NCBI GenBank assembly: GCA_951217055.1
Contig: OX578276.1
Location: 10,246,580-10,310,579 of the forward strand
Length of the DNA: 64,000 nt
Direction: 5' to 3'
Origin: Gerris lacustris
Lineage: Eukaryota; Arthropoda; Insecta; Hemiptera; Gerridae
Shown: positions 10,978-21,928 of the stretch, one piece after another
How the letters are laid out: each line of letters opens with the position of its first letter
Position numbering within the stretch: the stretch's first letter is position 1
Program-made: the position numbers and the translations under genes
The notes under the pieces: model-generated
The model's database searches: none
Told to the model about the DNA's origin: nothing
The model's input: the letters and a program-made list of their open reading frames with translations, nothing else

Positions 10978-12016
10978 TATGGATCAAATAAAGCAAGCTA
11001 AAGACGTTTGTATGATATTTGACAACACTCCAGATATTTCCCACAAAGATCAAACCAGTCAAATGATCAGTTATGTAGTTATTGATGGCAGCGAAGTTAA
11101 AGTTGTAAAATTGTTTATTAAAGGAAAGGAAAGTAAAGGAAAGTAAAGGAAAGGAAAGGAAAGGAAAGTAAAGGAAATATGATTCTAACGAAATTAGAAA
11201 ATGACGGATTTGATATAAAAGATTACAGAGGATAGGTTTTACGATAATGCTGCCATCATGGCAGGAAAGTAGGTGCAGCGGTGTTCAAACTCGCATTAAA
11301 TTAATAAATCCAAATGCAGAATTTTTAGCATGTAAAAATCATTCTTTAAACCTGGTATGATTACACACAGTTTCTTCTGCTATTGATTTCATAATTTTTG
11401 TGGCGCTATCCGGCAGTTGTTTTCATTTTTTTCTTCTTCCACTCATCGATGAGATGTTTTACTTTCTGTCACTAATCAATTTGTGCGCTATGCAGCGTAG
11501 CAACTCGTATACTATAGTAAAAACCAATTTTATAGATTTTAAACGCCTTGGAAAAATTGACATATGAATAAGAATAATATTAAAACGAGATCAGATCCTG
11601 GAATATTTCTCAATTCAATGCAATCCTTTTTTTTATGTTATCTCAATTTATGGGAACCCGTCCTATTTGAAAGTAATGATGCGCAAAAATACCTGCAAAT
11701 AAAAGGGATAAATGTTCATCAGTGCCTTATATATCTAAATTCTTTGCAAACCCATGTCATAGAACAAAGAGATGCGCTAATACAAAACGCTGTTATAGCA
11801 GCCAAAACAATTTGTGAACAGTTGGAGATATTGACAGAATTTCAAGTTAGAAGGAGAAAAAATATGAGTGGGGAAAATTCGCGAGACGTGGGAGAAATGC
11901 TTTTATCTATGGATAAAATTATAAAGAAATTAAAAGAACGCTTCGATCAGCTGCATGTCTTTGCAACAATATTTTCGGGTATAATACCATGTAATCTAAT
12001 AAATGAAGAATTTTAA
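10978..12016 (+). pseudogene. ZMYM1-like hAT (DUF4371) remnant
   Basis: An early segment (10981-11130) reads like the FxxxDxTPDISHxDQ motif with an ISYVVIDG strand. An ILTKLENDGFDIKDYRG segment follows at about 11180, then a GVQTRIKLINPNAEF-like and KNHSLNLV-like stretch in another frame. The intact C-terminal block (11564-12016) has a helical KYLQIKGINVHQC run, LIEQRDALIQNAV-like text, ICEQLEI and a QVRRRKNMSGEN segment. This is the order found in zinc-finger MYM-type-1-like proteins, which derive from hAT transposons. A purine-only simple repeat (about 11120-11178) and several stops interrupt the first half. The copy is dead, and the hAT dimerisation tail is not visible. Confidence 0.65.
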
Positions 12017-12031
12017 TGTCAAATAAATGAC

Positions 12032-12628
12032 TTTTTCCTACTAGCGGCAGCAAAATTACGCATTATTGAACTGTTTTTAGGCATGAAAATTCAATTTCTC
12101 TGATGTTTCAAGAAAAAATTACAATACGCAGCAAAATCGTATTTTTCTGAGAATTTTTCCAGGCTTCGCCACACCCACATTCCCCGCTACAAATAAATAA
12201 ACAACCTTTTGTTTTACATAATCTTTAACCTAAATTATTTGAATTTACCATAAAAATATTACGAATTTATAAGAAAAGGTTTATAAATACTTATAGTAGA
12301 TTATATTGATAAAATAGAATGGAGTAAAAAGATAAAAAGAACAAATAAAACAGAAAATAGTAGGTCTTAAAATAATCATAAATAAATTCAATTAGTGGCA
12401 ACACTGCAGTTCGTCTATTATCATCATTTTGTTTTGTTTTTACTGTATCTTCTCTACCAATTCATTTTTTATAATTGTAACATTTGATATTGTTGCTTGT
12501 TTTTAAATTTGTTCAATAATAGTATTTGTTAAAAAAAATTGTAATAGTTAAATTTATTGTGATATAAATACTTACTTATGAAATAAATATTATCTATAGA
12601 AAATGTTTTCTGCCGCCAGTAGGAAAAA
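12032..12628. mobile_element. MITE-like element with inverted ends
   Basis: The left end reads TTTTTCCTACTAGCGGCAG and the right end is its inverted counterpart CTGCCGCCAGTAGGAAAAA (about 12610-12628), with one mismatch over roughly 19 bases. The interior of about 560 bp is AT-rich and non-coding. A clear target duplication was not found. The left end abuts the ZMYM1-like remnant, so the element probably inserted there. The superfamily is unknown. Confidence 0.55.
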
Positions 12629-12636
12629 TATTGTAT

Positions 12637-12986
12637 GCTACAAGGCAGCAAAGGAAACATTTCTGCATCATTATTATATTGCCTCGGCAGTCAATTGAAT
12701 AATTTACCTGCCGAGGCGAAGCCGAGGCATCACTACTCAACAGGTACAAAATATTGAACTTCAGCCCATTTTTGCTCCAGCAGAAGAAAAAAAAATGGGA
12801 AAAAGGAGATCTCCCTTCAAATCATATATTTGAGTCTTTGACATCGCCATTGATTTACGGCCCAACAACAGTCAATTGAATAATTTACTTGCCTCGGCAG
12901 TTAATTTCCATGGCCTGACCTCGCCTCCGGCTCGGAGGCTAACTTAATCATTTGTCAGAAAAAATTCCGTTTTGCTGCCTAGTTAC
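12637..12986. mobile_element. Small palindromic element rich in GCCTCGG hairpins
   Basis: CAAGGCAGCAAA near 12651 is mirrored by TTTTGCTGCCTAG near 12970, giving loose inverted ends about 330 bp apart. Inside, GCCTCGGCAG, CTGCCGAGGC and GCCGAGGCA form alternative hairpins near 12692-12730, and CTCGCCTCCGGCTCGGAGGC near 12922 forms another. AGTCAATTGAATAATTTA occurs twice, near 12689 and 12869. No coding potential was found. Confidence 0.45.
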
Positions 12987-13041
12987 ATAAATAACTATAT
13001 TTGATTAAGAACAGTTCAAAAGGAAAAGGATTCAGGTTTTA

Positions 13042-13239
13042 ATGGCTGTACCTGTACCTGCACTACAAGAAGAGGAAAAACGTTGGAAAAACAGGGGGGA
13101 AGGCCCTCTTGATCTACAAAAATTTATTCAACAGTTTAAATTGGACAATTCTGTACCCAACATTGTAATCTTGTTAAGAATTTGTTTAACAATTGCTATA
13201 TTAGTGTCGCTAGTTGTAAAAGGAGCTTCTCCAAATTAA
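13042..13239 (+). CDS. Small putative tail-anchored membrane protein
   Basis: An uninterrupted 65-residue frame starts MAVPVPALQEEEK. It has a charged amphipathic N-terminal half, then an IVILLRICLTIAILVSLVV segment (about residues 42-60) long enough to cross a membrane, and a short polar tail (KGASPN). That layout fits a single-pass or tail-anchored protein of the ER or mitochondrion. The start is the first ATG, shortly after an in-frame AT-rich leader. AATAAA-type signals follow about 220 bp downstream (near 13457). I do not recognise the family. It could be a real small single-exon gene, a retrocopy, or a chance frame; the balanced codon use and the clean domain split favour the first two. 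Confidence 0.45.
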   Translation: MAVPVPALQEEEKRWKNRGEGPLDLQKFIQQFKLDNSVPNIVILLRICLTIAILVSLVVKGASPN

Positions 13240-13519
13240 AGTTGATAAAAAAGTTTCTTCGTTCCACATAAGTGGTTTAAGACTACAAAATCTTGCAATA
13301 GTGTCCATAGAAAAAGAAATAACAAATAATATAAATTTGAAAGCATTATACACAGTTTTTCTACTATGAAAGTAAGAAGAATAAATATATAAATATGTTT
13401 TAATACAAATCTGTGTACAATTTGTTTGTATATCCAAAAGGAATGAAATTATTTATAAATAAAAATATTTTAAGGGCATTTTTTTTTTTTTTTTTTTGTA
13501 AATATGTTTTGACGGTGTT

Positions 13520-14040
13520 TTGGTCTAAAGATAAATCCTATTTGCTCGAGCTTTACCGCTGAATTAAAAGCAGTTTTAGCAGCTCTTAAATCTCTGTAGT
13601 CATCCAGTAACGACAAGTTCGTTATCTTTACTGATAGTTTAAAGCACAGTTGAAGCGATAAAAAAATAAAACCAGCGTGCACTTTCAAATTATTATCGAG
13701 TACAAAAATTGTACATGATATAAAAAAGCAAAATAAAAAGGTCGTTATTGTATAGCTTAGATGTCACGCCGGTATAGAACCTAAAGAAATCGTAGATGAT
13801 ATGGCTAAAGAATGTGCAACTAATGAAGAACTCGCAGTTATACATGGCAGAGAATATAAGGTCCCGGTTAGTGATCTTTATGCATCGATTTGCAAAGCAA
13901 CCATGGAAACAGTGGCACTGTGGCACAACATACAACATCCTCAGCAAGTTTTTACAAATCAATTACCAGTCACTTTGGTTCAACACCATGGTACAGAGGT
14001 ACAACAACGTCGAGATCAATGATGACAACCATTAGTAGAT
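13520..14040 (+). pseudogene. LINE RNase H domain remnant
   Basis: The translation shows AELKAVLAALKSL, then DKFVIFTDSL, and later GIEPKEIVDDMAKECAT, which are three of the conserved blocks of the RNase H domain found at the C-terminus of I/R1/Jockey-type LINEs. The first block carries the catalytic glutamate, the second an aspartate, and the third corresponds to the H/GNExAD block. RNase H removes the RNA strand after reverse transcription. A frameshift or stop between the second and third blocks makes the copy non-functional. The 13801-14022 frame is the open C-terminal part. Reverse transcriptase is absent, so only a fragment remains. Confidence 0.6.
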
Positions 14041-14339
14041 TGAAAGTCAATTTAGAATAAACAGGTCAAGAGTGTGCTAGTCAGCACACAGTGAGGGTCC
14101 GTGGGCAACCCTGCATATAGTTTAAGTAGTACCCTATTGATGGTGTTTTTTAAAATGCTAAAAAGCTTACTTTGAACTATCCTATGGGTCTGATATTCTC
14201 AAAACACATAAACAAACTTCTGATAAAGTATTTTTTTGCCACTGAACCGGACTACAACCATATAAATACATCGAAAAGACCATAGTTATAAAAAAAACGC
14301 ATTTTGTCAATAAAAAATAAAATAATATTTTTTTCGAAA

Positions 14340-14720
14340 TTTCCAAAAAGTGTTATCTTTACTTTTGGTCGAAGAATGTTCAGGATTTCATTCACACCCA
14401 CTTCAAACTTGCCTACGCTCGCCCTATCAAAGTTATAACCAAAGAATTATATATTTTTGTAATCAGCTCGACGTACCCTTTCATATGATACCCCTCACGG
14501 TGTCGAAAAAAAAAATTAACCCTTAAGTTTTTTTACCCTAATATTTTCGAAAAATATTTTTTTTAAGTCGCTATATTTTTAAAATATGTGGGTAGGTACA
14601 AGACACAAATTGCAAAGTCATCGGACGAAAGGTGTAGCCGTGAGAGCAGACGACCGGACGGACGGACAGACACACGCAGGAAAATATAAGGGTCATTGGT
14701 TTTTCCTACGGACCCTAATA
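14340..14720 (+). repeat. Dispersed non-coding module with GACG repeat and terminal hairpin
   Basis: The stretch contains CTTTCATATGATACCCCTC, a homopolymer-rich middle, the microsatellite CGGACGGACGGACAGACA (about 14655-14672) and then ATATAAGGGTC. AGGGTC at 14689-14694 pairs with GACCCT at 14711-14716 to form a terminal hairpin. The same order appears at 50.6-51.3 kb and 54.6-55.6 kb. It is a member of an unnamed dispersed family. Coding potential is absent. Confidence 0.6.
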
Positions 14721-15049
14721 GGAAAAATAATTCTAGCTGTGTTCAAAATGTGGTGTTCAAGAGGATATTGAGCACATAATTATTCACCCTTAAAAAGCTT
14801 CATTGCAATAGAATAATCATTCAGCAACCCTTCATTTGGCATCCTTTAAAATCTTTTAGTCTAGCTCGTTTAATTTAAATTTTCTAAAACCCTATATCTA
14901 TTGTTATTAAAATTTGTGATCTTATTTATGACTCTACTCCTCAACACATTAGTATGATTAGGGTGCGTATCGACCATCTCTATTGCATATTCTATATCAG
15001 CTATACCTAAGTAATTCCGTGTTTGGTATTCTTGAAATCAAATTATAAT
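14721..15049. other. No feature seen
   Basis: AT-rich sequence without recognisable coding or repeat structure. Confidence 0.35.
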
Positions 15050-15925
15050 TAGGAATAGAATAGAATAATTATATTTGTATAGAAGCTGAAGCTTATTACA
15101 AATTGGAGCACATAATTCTAATTTATAATTTTAGTGTATAGTTCAATTTTTTCTTCTTAATATATATTATAATATTTCATTATATAATTTTTTTTTTCTT
15201 TTTACTTAATATGACAAAATAAAATATCTTTAAATAAAAAATAGAAATAAATATAACACTGCTTGATATACACTTTTAACGCAATAATAAAACAAAATAA
15301 AAATGATAATAAATTCGCTTAAACAAAATATAACTAAAAACATTATTTCATGGGTCCAAAAGAAATACTCGTAATTTCAAGATATTTAAAATAAAGTAAA
15401 AAATGTTAGCGGCTTGGTTCTTGCTTGTGGGTCCAAGTAGCGAGGCCAGATTAGTATTGTCAGTCAGTTCATTGTCTGTAAGGTGAAGCGGGAGTAACAT
15501 TTTTCTTTGATGCTCGTAAATTGGGCACCAGAAGAAAATGTGGCCTAAAGTTTCTGTTTCCCTCTGGTTGCACACGTTGCAAACTTCACTCGATTTAATA
15601 ACATGTAGTGTTCCTCTGAGTGTTAGTTTGACTGAATTCCTGCAGTCCGAAGTTGAGCCAGCGTTTTTTGTTGAGCAAATGGAATATCTAAATTGAGGTA
15701 GTTGATATCGGTATGGTGGAAACAGTCAAGTATTTTGTACATTTGGCTGTAGCTTAATTGTTGTATTCTTTCCTGATCTTCATTTTTTAGTTTTAAATGG
15801 TACGCGGAAGCTATTTTGTCTATGGATGTGGTATTGAAAGAGGGTAGGAGTATTGATTCGAGTTGTATATCTACTGTGTCAAGAATGTGCTTTAGTTGAG
15901 AAATCCAATTGACGTTTATAATCAT
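15050..15925 (-). pseudogene. LINE 3' fragment with C-terminal zinc motif (minus strand)
   Basis: On the minus strand two frames give NWISQLKHILDTVDIQLE, an LKLKNEDQERIQQLSYSQ-like helix, PFAQQKTLAQLRTAGI and then a TLGHIFFWCPIYEHQRK motif. The H-x4-C pair is the second half of the CCHC motif seen at the C-terminus of many LINE ORF2 proteins. The same protein, better preserved, is at 41406-42140, so this is a second copy of that family. A frame break near 15600 makes it dead. The element's 3' tail on this strand is a short (TTCTA)n run, seen here as GAATAGAATAGAAT at about 15054-15067. The 5' portion is missing. Confidence 0.65.
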
Positions 15926-16873
15926 ATCCGCAGAAGGTCTTTAATCAAAAAAGCATTAGTAAAACAGTGACTCAAACATCGTAGACATGTACATTAGGGT
16001 GGCCCTAATTTTTAAGCAGAAATTTTAAGCCTTTACTCAGATTTTTTCAAAAGAAAATTTGTTGTGTTCTGAATTATAATGTATTCCTGAAGCTTTGAGA
16101 CGGAGCCACACCAGTCTATACAAGAGAAAGAAATGTACCCTTTTCACTTCGAACCGCAGTAGAATCGAAGCTTGATAAACTAGAAGCTGCTGGTATTAGG
16201 TATATCAAAAATTGATGCATGTGACTGGGGGTCTCTATTAGTTATCAATCCCAAGGCAGATGGTGACATCCGCCTCTGTGTGGACTACAAAGTTGGTGTA
16301 AATGAAAGGCTGATCAATAGTAAGTACGCTATTACGAACATACTTGAAGTTCTACATAAACTACGAATTCAAGATATTTTCGCAAATTAGATATCTTTAA
16401 TGCTTTTCTTCACGTTCGGGTAGACAGAGGTAGTAGTCAAATCCAAGCTATTACAACACATAAGGGAACATACGCAGTAAACTGACTCAGTTTTGGAATT
16501 AAAGTCGGCCCTGCTGAATTTAATAAAGTTCTAGATAAGATTCTACAAGGATTAGTTAAAACTGAAGGATATTTCGACGACTTAATCGTACAAGGCTCTT
16601 CTAGGGAAGAATGTCTTATTAACTTAGATACTTGTTTAGCTAAACTTCAAGAATATAACTTATATCTAAATAAAGAAAAATTCAATTGCCCCTCAAAAAA
16701 TGGAATATCTAGGTCATGTCATCGAATATAATAAAATTTCAAATTCTATGTCAAATGATATTACTGAAATGAGTCGCCCAAAGAATATTGCAGAGCTTCG
16801 TAGATTTCTTGGCATGGCACTTCTTACCAGACCTTTCTACACGGACTACACCTCTCAGAAACATAAAACGTAA

Positions 16874-18200
16874 AGCCGCGTCCACACCGGACGCGCATTC
16901 GCAAACAGGGTTTGCAAACGTTCGCAAACGTTTGCAAACAACCACAAACACGAAGTCCACACCGGACGCGTATTCTTAACAAACAGGTGTTTGCAAACGT
17001 TTGTCCTTGTTCCCAGTTATTTTTCATTATTTTCTTGTACACTACATCATCAAGTACTAAATAAAACTATATTGCACTTGCATTAACTTTGTAATATGGT
17101 TCTATCAAAACGCGGTATAAGCGCCGGTTTATTTATTATCATTGGTGAGTTAGTAACATGGCAATAGTAAAAGAAGACGAAGAGTCTGGATGTCAAAAAA
17201 AATTTCTCCTCGATCCTCCCTGATTTTAGATTATTATTTCTACAAAAATAAAACTCCAATACATATAAAAATTTTATACTAATAGAAATCTGTTCTTTTG
17301 ATGGAAAAAAGATAAATATCAATTTAATATTTTTTCGTCTTATGAGGGCCTATAGGAGGCTCGGGCCCATAGGCCTGTACCTTAAGTAATAAATAAGCTT
17401 GGAAGCAATATAATTTATTTAAAAAAATAGTATGACGCATTTTTGGACTTTTATGTCATATATAATATATATATTTGTCTATTTATCCGGTTATTTTTAA
17501 TCTTGGATTAACATAAACTCATCTCTAGTTTCAATCACTATTTATTAATTATAATATAGTTATTTTTTGATGCTATAGTCATAAATAATAAGAATAAAAA
17601 AAATATACATTTCCCGGGTTAATTTTATACAAATAGAAATCTGTTCTTTTGGTGAAAAAAAGATAAATATTCCCCTATAGGAGGCATAAAGCCCATATAG
17701 AAGGCTCGTGCCCGTAGGCCTGTGCCTATATAGTAATAAGCTTGGGAGCAATATAAAATTATTTAAACAAATAGTATGACGCATTTTTTAACTTATATAT
17801 CACCACCTTATCTATATATTTATCTATTTAATCCGGTATTTTTAATCTTGCGTTTACATAAACTCATCTCTAGTTTCAATTACTTTAATTAGTATATATT
17901 ATTAGTTATTATATAGCTATTTGATGTTAGTCACAAATAATACGAAAGAAAAAATAATATCTTTCTTGGTTTTCTATGTCCAAACATAGGCTGTTTGCGA
18001 ATGCTAAAGGAGTTTGAACAAAAAGCGTCCACACCAAACGCGCACAAACAGCAAACATCCTTTGATGTACCGACTCTACCCGGAGCACCCGCGAACACAA
18101 ACAAGCATTCGTTCGTGCGCGCGGAGCCGTCAGGGATGCGCGGTCACCGGCCGCGCATCCCTGTTTGCAAACACGATGCGCGGCCGGTGTGGACGCGGCT
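16874..18200. mobile_element. 1.33-kb non-autonomous DNA element with AGCCGCGTCC ends
   Basis: The termini are AGCCGCGTCCACACCGGACG on the left and its inverse, ending GGACGCGGCT, on the right. Both ends also carry subterminal TTTGCAAAC or TTTGCGAAC repeats. TAA duplicates flank the element (16871-16873 and 18201-18203). A 3-bp TWA duplication is characteristic of PIF/Harbinger, so a non-autonomous Harbinger-like element is the likely class; this is an inference. The interior has no transposase and contains a long internal tandem duplication. Confidence 0.75.
17270..17950 (+). repeat. Internal tandem duplication (about 345 bp x2) inside the MITE
   Basis: Two copies share AGAAATCTGTTCTTTTG, AAAAAAGATAAATAT, CCTATAGGAGGC, GCCCATA, AATAAGCTTGG, AGTATGACGCATTTTT, TAATCTTG and CATAAACTCATCTCTAGTTT in the same order. 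Copy 1 runs roughly 17283-17560 and copy 2 roughly 17633-17905. They have diverged by many small indels, so the duplication is old relative to the intact MITE ends. Confidence 0.7.
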
Positions 18201-18470
18201 TAAAAATACAAGATTTTCCTGGACATCAAAGTATGAATCAACAGTCATACAGCTAAAAAAGAATTATGCACTGAACGCGTCCCGGTACCCTATGATCCTA
18301 CCCTGCCTATTGTACTAACTTGTGATGCAAGTTCGACCGGTATCGCTTCTATAATGAGCCATCTAATCAACGGTGAAGAAAAGCCAATCGCATATGCATC
18401 CAGATCATTATCACCCTCAGAATGTAATTACAGTCATTTGGATAGGGAGGCCTATAACAGTTATTATTTG

Positions 18471-19835
18471 AATCACCCCTGAGGAAATTTTTGTTATGAA
18501 AATTAAGGGGTGAATTAGAAGTTTATTTAAATATTATTTGTCTTTTCTTCATTATCATTTTTATTTTAGAACGGGTTGGATTTACTTTCTATTTTTTTTT
18601 TGTTTCCCTGGAGGTCTTGAGATTTTGTTTTGTCATATTTAATAAGTCAAATTTAAATACATATATTCGAAAAATCCGTTTCACCTTTCATCCACAATAG
18701 TCGCCCTTACTTATTTTGATTTCAGAGCAGTCGTTAATTAGTTTCTTTTCTTTTAGTTTTTTTCCTATTTTGGTCTTTTGTTTGGTAACACTGGGTTGGT
18801 TAGAGAATTCTCGTGGTTGCCGGACGTAGGCAAGTTATGTGAAAGTTAGAAAAGTGTTTTAAGTTAAGTTCATTGGTTAGGCAGCTTTTCTTTTAGTAAA
18901 GGATTGATAGGAAGCTGATCACCACTGTGGGTGGATTTTCCTGGTGCCAGGCGATGCTTCTCCAGTAGCCTAAACCAACTACTTAACCTGCTTTTGGACT
19001 CCGTTACCTGAAGTTACTCCCAGACTCTCCACTACCTTCAAGTAGGTGTCGAAATTTTGTATTGGGATCTCTTCGTTGCCAAAGTTGGGACAACGTAGAC
19101 CCCCTTCCCCTCTCCCGGAAGGTTCTCCACCTTCTACACTTCAACCTCCCTACATTCGCCTCTAGCCCACCTTATCTACCTTCTATAACTTCATTACCTT
19201 TATATTTTCCAGTACCTATATTTATTTATCATATCCCTGTATAACAATATATATAAAACCGTAAATAATATTAACAAATTAATCAAGCAGAGGACTGCTC
19301 TTAGGATGAATGTAATGGGATCCCAAGGTGTACACAGTCAAACCATTATATATATGATTTTTTTGTAAGTTTATTAGGAAACTTTTTTTTATTTAAATTT
19401 TTGTGTAAATACTTTTAGGCTCTGTGGAGCAGGAGTCATATATTTTTTTTTAAGTTTTTTTTATTAGGTTTGGATGTACACTGGGCAGTGTACCTATTAA
19501 TAAATCTGAGTGGTTCTCACACAAGTATACATTCATCCATAAACCTGATTTATTTCCTACCCCATAAGTTCTCTGGCATTCCCCATTCCCCAGAGAACTC
19601 AGGCTTCTTGGAATTTAATGGGGTGGCATCCAAATATTGTTTCTTTAAGCAGAAAGACCAAACCAGCCCATATTCCAGCCGACTTGAGATGGGCTATCAT
19701 TTAAATTAAACTTTTGTAGAGCTCATTGGTTTTGTGGCTACAGGCCTTATCAATAGTCTACAGTGTGAGCCACTTTTTCAACTACCTAAATATGGACGAG
19801 ATTTTCTATTGTCATACGTTAATTTTTAACAGTGA
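18471..19835. other. No gene recognised
   Basis: About 1.3 kb without a recognisable family. AATCACCCCTGAGG near 18472 marks where Gypsy similarity stops. Short frames at 19062-19244 and 19470-19709 are proline/serine-rich and lack motifs. CTGGGCAGTGTACC near 19482 and the CT-rich run before 19260 could belong to an unrecognised long terminal repeat, but no matching partner was seen. Confidence 0.3.
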
Positions 19836-19839
19836 CTCA

Positions 19840-20615
19840 GAAAAAAAATGAAAAGGTACCTGGCACGTGATGAAACAGTCACCACTATAGAAAACATTGA
19901 GGACATCGTGGATGAAATTTTAGCTAGAAAAGAGTCCCCAGAAAAAAAAAAAAAAGGAAGAAGCTGAAGAAGAAAGAAACGAGCGGATACCTAACTTCCG
20001 TGAAGCACTGGAGGGTTTTGGGCTGTGAGTCTGACTTTTCTTCCAGCTTTTCTGAAATAGAATCTCAGTTGTTTAAAAATAAATTTAAAAAACAAAAAAT
20101 GATAACAGATTATTTGAAATAAGTTGTTAACTTGCAACAAACCATGTATGTTACTGACAGACTTATGACTTATCAATTATCATTTTATTCCTTCTAACAC
20201 TTATCCTACTAATACACATGCGTAAGTTTATATGTAATTTAATCAATGTTTGTTTGTTTTTTCTATGTATATTGTTCATAAGTAAATATGTATGTTTAGT
20301 GTATGAAGGTACATTTACATAATCAGACGAGGTTCGACTGTATTATTTTTGTACCTTTCACGCTCATATAGCTTTACACTTGCACAGTGTTATTTATGAT
20401 AAACCTATTTATCACACTCATTATTTGGGCTCTGTTATTAATGTGTAATGTTAAGGGTAGGGTGGTTAACAGTGCAGGGACGGTTCTAATGGTAAAAATA
20501 CATGTAAAAAAAATAAAAAATAAATAAATAAATATGGTGGTGCTATTTCGCTGATTTTCACCTATTACGGGTGGTCCCGGAACGTAACACCCAAGATAAA
20601 CGAGGGATTACTGTA
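19840..20615 (+). pseudogene. Tigger/pogo-like 3' remnant
   Basis: The left part encodes an acidic and lysine-rich tail (ENIEDIVDEILARKESPEK, then EEAEEERNERIPNFREALE in a shifted frame). This resembles the C-terminus of Tigger/jerky-type transposases, which ends in a PxFxEALEAL helix. The right end, TATTACGGGTGGTCCCGGAA followed by CGAGGGATTACTGTA (ending about 20615), closely resembles the terminal inverted repeat of Tigger elements as I know it. The matching left terminus was not found, so the element is 5'-truncated. The catalytic domain is absent. Confidence 0.5.
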
Positions 20616-20616
20616 T

Positions 20617-21075
20617 AAAGTGTTTTCTTTACGACAATCTCACCTGGAAGTAACAAAAAAAAATGTTCAATTACTTTTTTTCCAACTTTTAAATATTCTT
20701 AACTTTTTTACTGTAACAATTTTCCATTTTTTAATACTGTATAAAACACGATGATGTATAAAACAATAATTATTAATAAGATTTTTTTTATTCAATGCTG
20801 TTTCTATGCTTTTTAATATTTACATAAAAGTTTAACCACCTTTGACGCAGGGTGTTTGTTAAAGAAATTAGCCAATGCTAAGAAGCAAATGGTCATAAGT
20901 CAACCTAATTGACATAAGACGCTATTAGAAATAAAATTGTTGTAGAAGCATTAAATGGGGTGGAATTTACTCTTTGTTCATGAAATCGTGAGAGGAGTGC
21001 GGTAAGGTGGTGTGGAGAAAAAGTACGATAAAATTGACATACGACCTATTGCGGTTACTAAGTTGATATTCTTTG
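20617..21075. other. No feature seen
   Basis: AT-rich with short poly-A and poly-T runs. No coding potential or clear repeat structure. Confidence 0.35.
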
Positions 21076-21084
21076 ACTAATCTT

Positions 21085-21264
21085 TAGGTAAACCAGTCGA
21101 CACTAAATTCTGGACAAAAAGAAGAAGAAGGTGATGTTAAATATATAAAGCCCAATGACAAAGAAGAAGATGATGACTCCATAGAAGATGACCAAAGCAA
21201 GAGCGATAAGAACTGCAAACAAGAAATAGGATGCGAAGAATTCTAAACTCAGATACATTGTTGG
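21085..21264 (+). other. Possible acidic terminal exon, unrecognised
   Basis: CTAATCTTTAG near 21087 resembles a branch point plus splice acceptor. It is followed by a frame encoding a very acidic peptide (QKEEEGDVKYI, then EEDDDSIEDDQSKSDK) and a stop at about 21262. This could be the last exon of a plus-strand gene whose other exons are out of reach, or chance. The opposite strand has a hydrophobic shadow frame, which is less credible because it mirrors GA-rich repeats. Family unknown. Confidence 0.2.
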
Positions 21265-21289
21265 ATTCAAAGAAAGATTGTGCAAAAAT

Positions 21290-21910
21290 CTATAATTAGA
21301 AATTAACTTCTTTATTACAAGAGCTCATTATTGCATGTGCTTATTTATTGATGATTTAATTGTAATTAATTATTGTAAAACTGTATTTAGAAAAAAGCTT
21401 AACAAATCATAATTAAGAAAAAAAATAGTTAGTCCTTTATGACTTAATTAATTTGGTAGAACTAAAATCATAAAGTAAGAAGTAATTGATTTTTAGAGAT
21501 ATATTTAAAATTAAAGTAAAAATTTGATTTATTTTATTTTGATTTATTTGGCTAGCTTTTTTATTATTTATAATATTGCTTGATAAATGCTGTTGGCGCC
21601 CCGCAGTGGATTCACCTTAAATATTCTGAACAAAATGCAACTCTTCAAGTTCTCAAACAAGACTCAATTTATTTGACACAAAAAACATTATTAAGAATAT
21701 TGACACAAAATCATTGATTTTTATCAAGTTGAAATAAATTTACCCTAACAAATGCGCCAACAATACATTACATACTACAGAACCACTAGATGGCATCACG
21801 ATGCCCATTCAGCTGGAATTTAAGGTGTAGTGGGGGTAGAAACATAGAAAGTAGATCAACCATCTAAAGACAAATGTAGACCTGAAGCAATGTTTTGATT
21901 CAACGCCTTT
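21290..21910. other. No gene; weak inverted repeat
   Basis: GCAGTGGATTCACCTTAAAT near 21604 and ATTTAAGGTGTAGTGGGGG near 21820 form an imperfect inverted pair about 220 bp apart and could be the ends of a small MITE. The rest is AT-rich. Nothing else was seen. Confidence 0.3.
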
Positions 21911-21928
21911 ATAAATAGGTATAAGCTC

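Larger units (their letters stand above)
16080..18470 (+). pseudogene. Gypsy pol (RT to RNase H), split by a MITE
   Basis: The reverse transcriptase half (about 16130-16866) shows PFSLRTAVESKLDKLEAAGI, a DIRLCVDYK block, NERLINSKYAI, DIFNAFLHVRV, and the catalytic YFDDLIV (16570-16581). It then carries a LGHVI-like thumb segment and AELRRFLGMA. RNase H resumes after 18204 with LTCDASSTGIASIMSH, IAYASRSLSPSE and HLDREA. This order is typical of Gypsy pol. Stops and frameshifts occur in the RT half. A 1.33-kb non-coding element sits inside, flanked by TAA; removing it and one TAA restores the reading frame across the junction. Integrase is not seen after 18470. Confidence 0.75.

Noticed and set aside
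16751..17042. ORFs at the left end of the MITE
   Set aside because: They read through the inverted ends and their subterminal repeats and have no relation to known proteins.
17995..18318. 107-codon ORF at the right end of the MITE
   Set aside because: It spans the MITE terminus and the resumed Gypsy frame, so it is a junction artefact.
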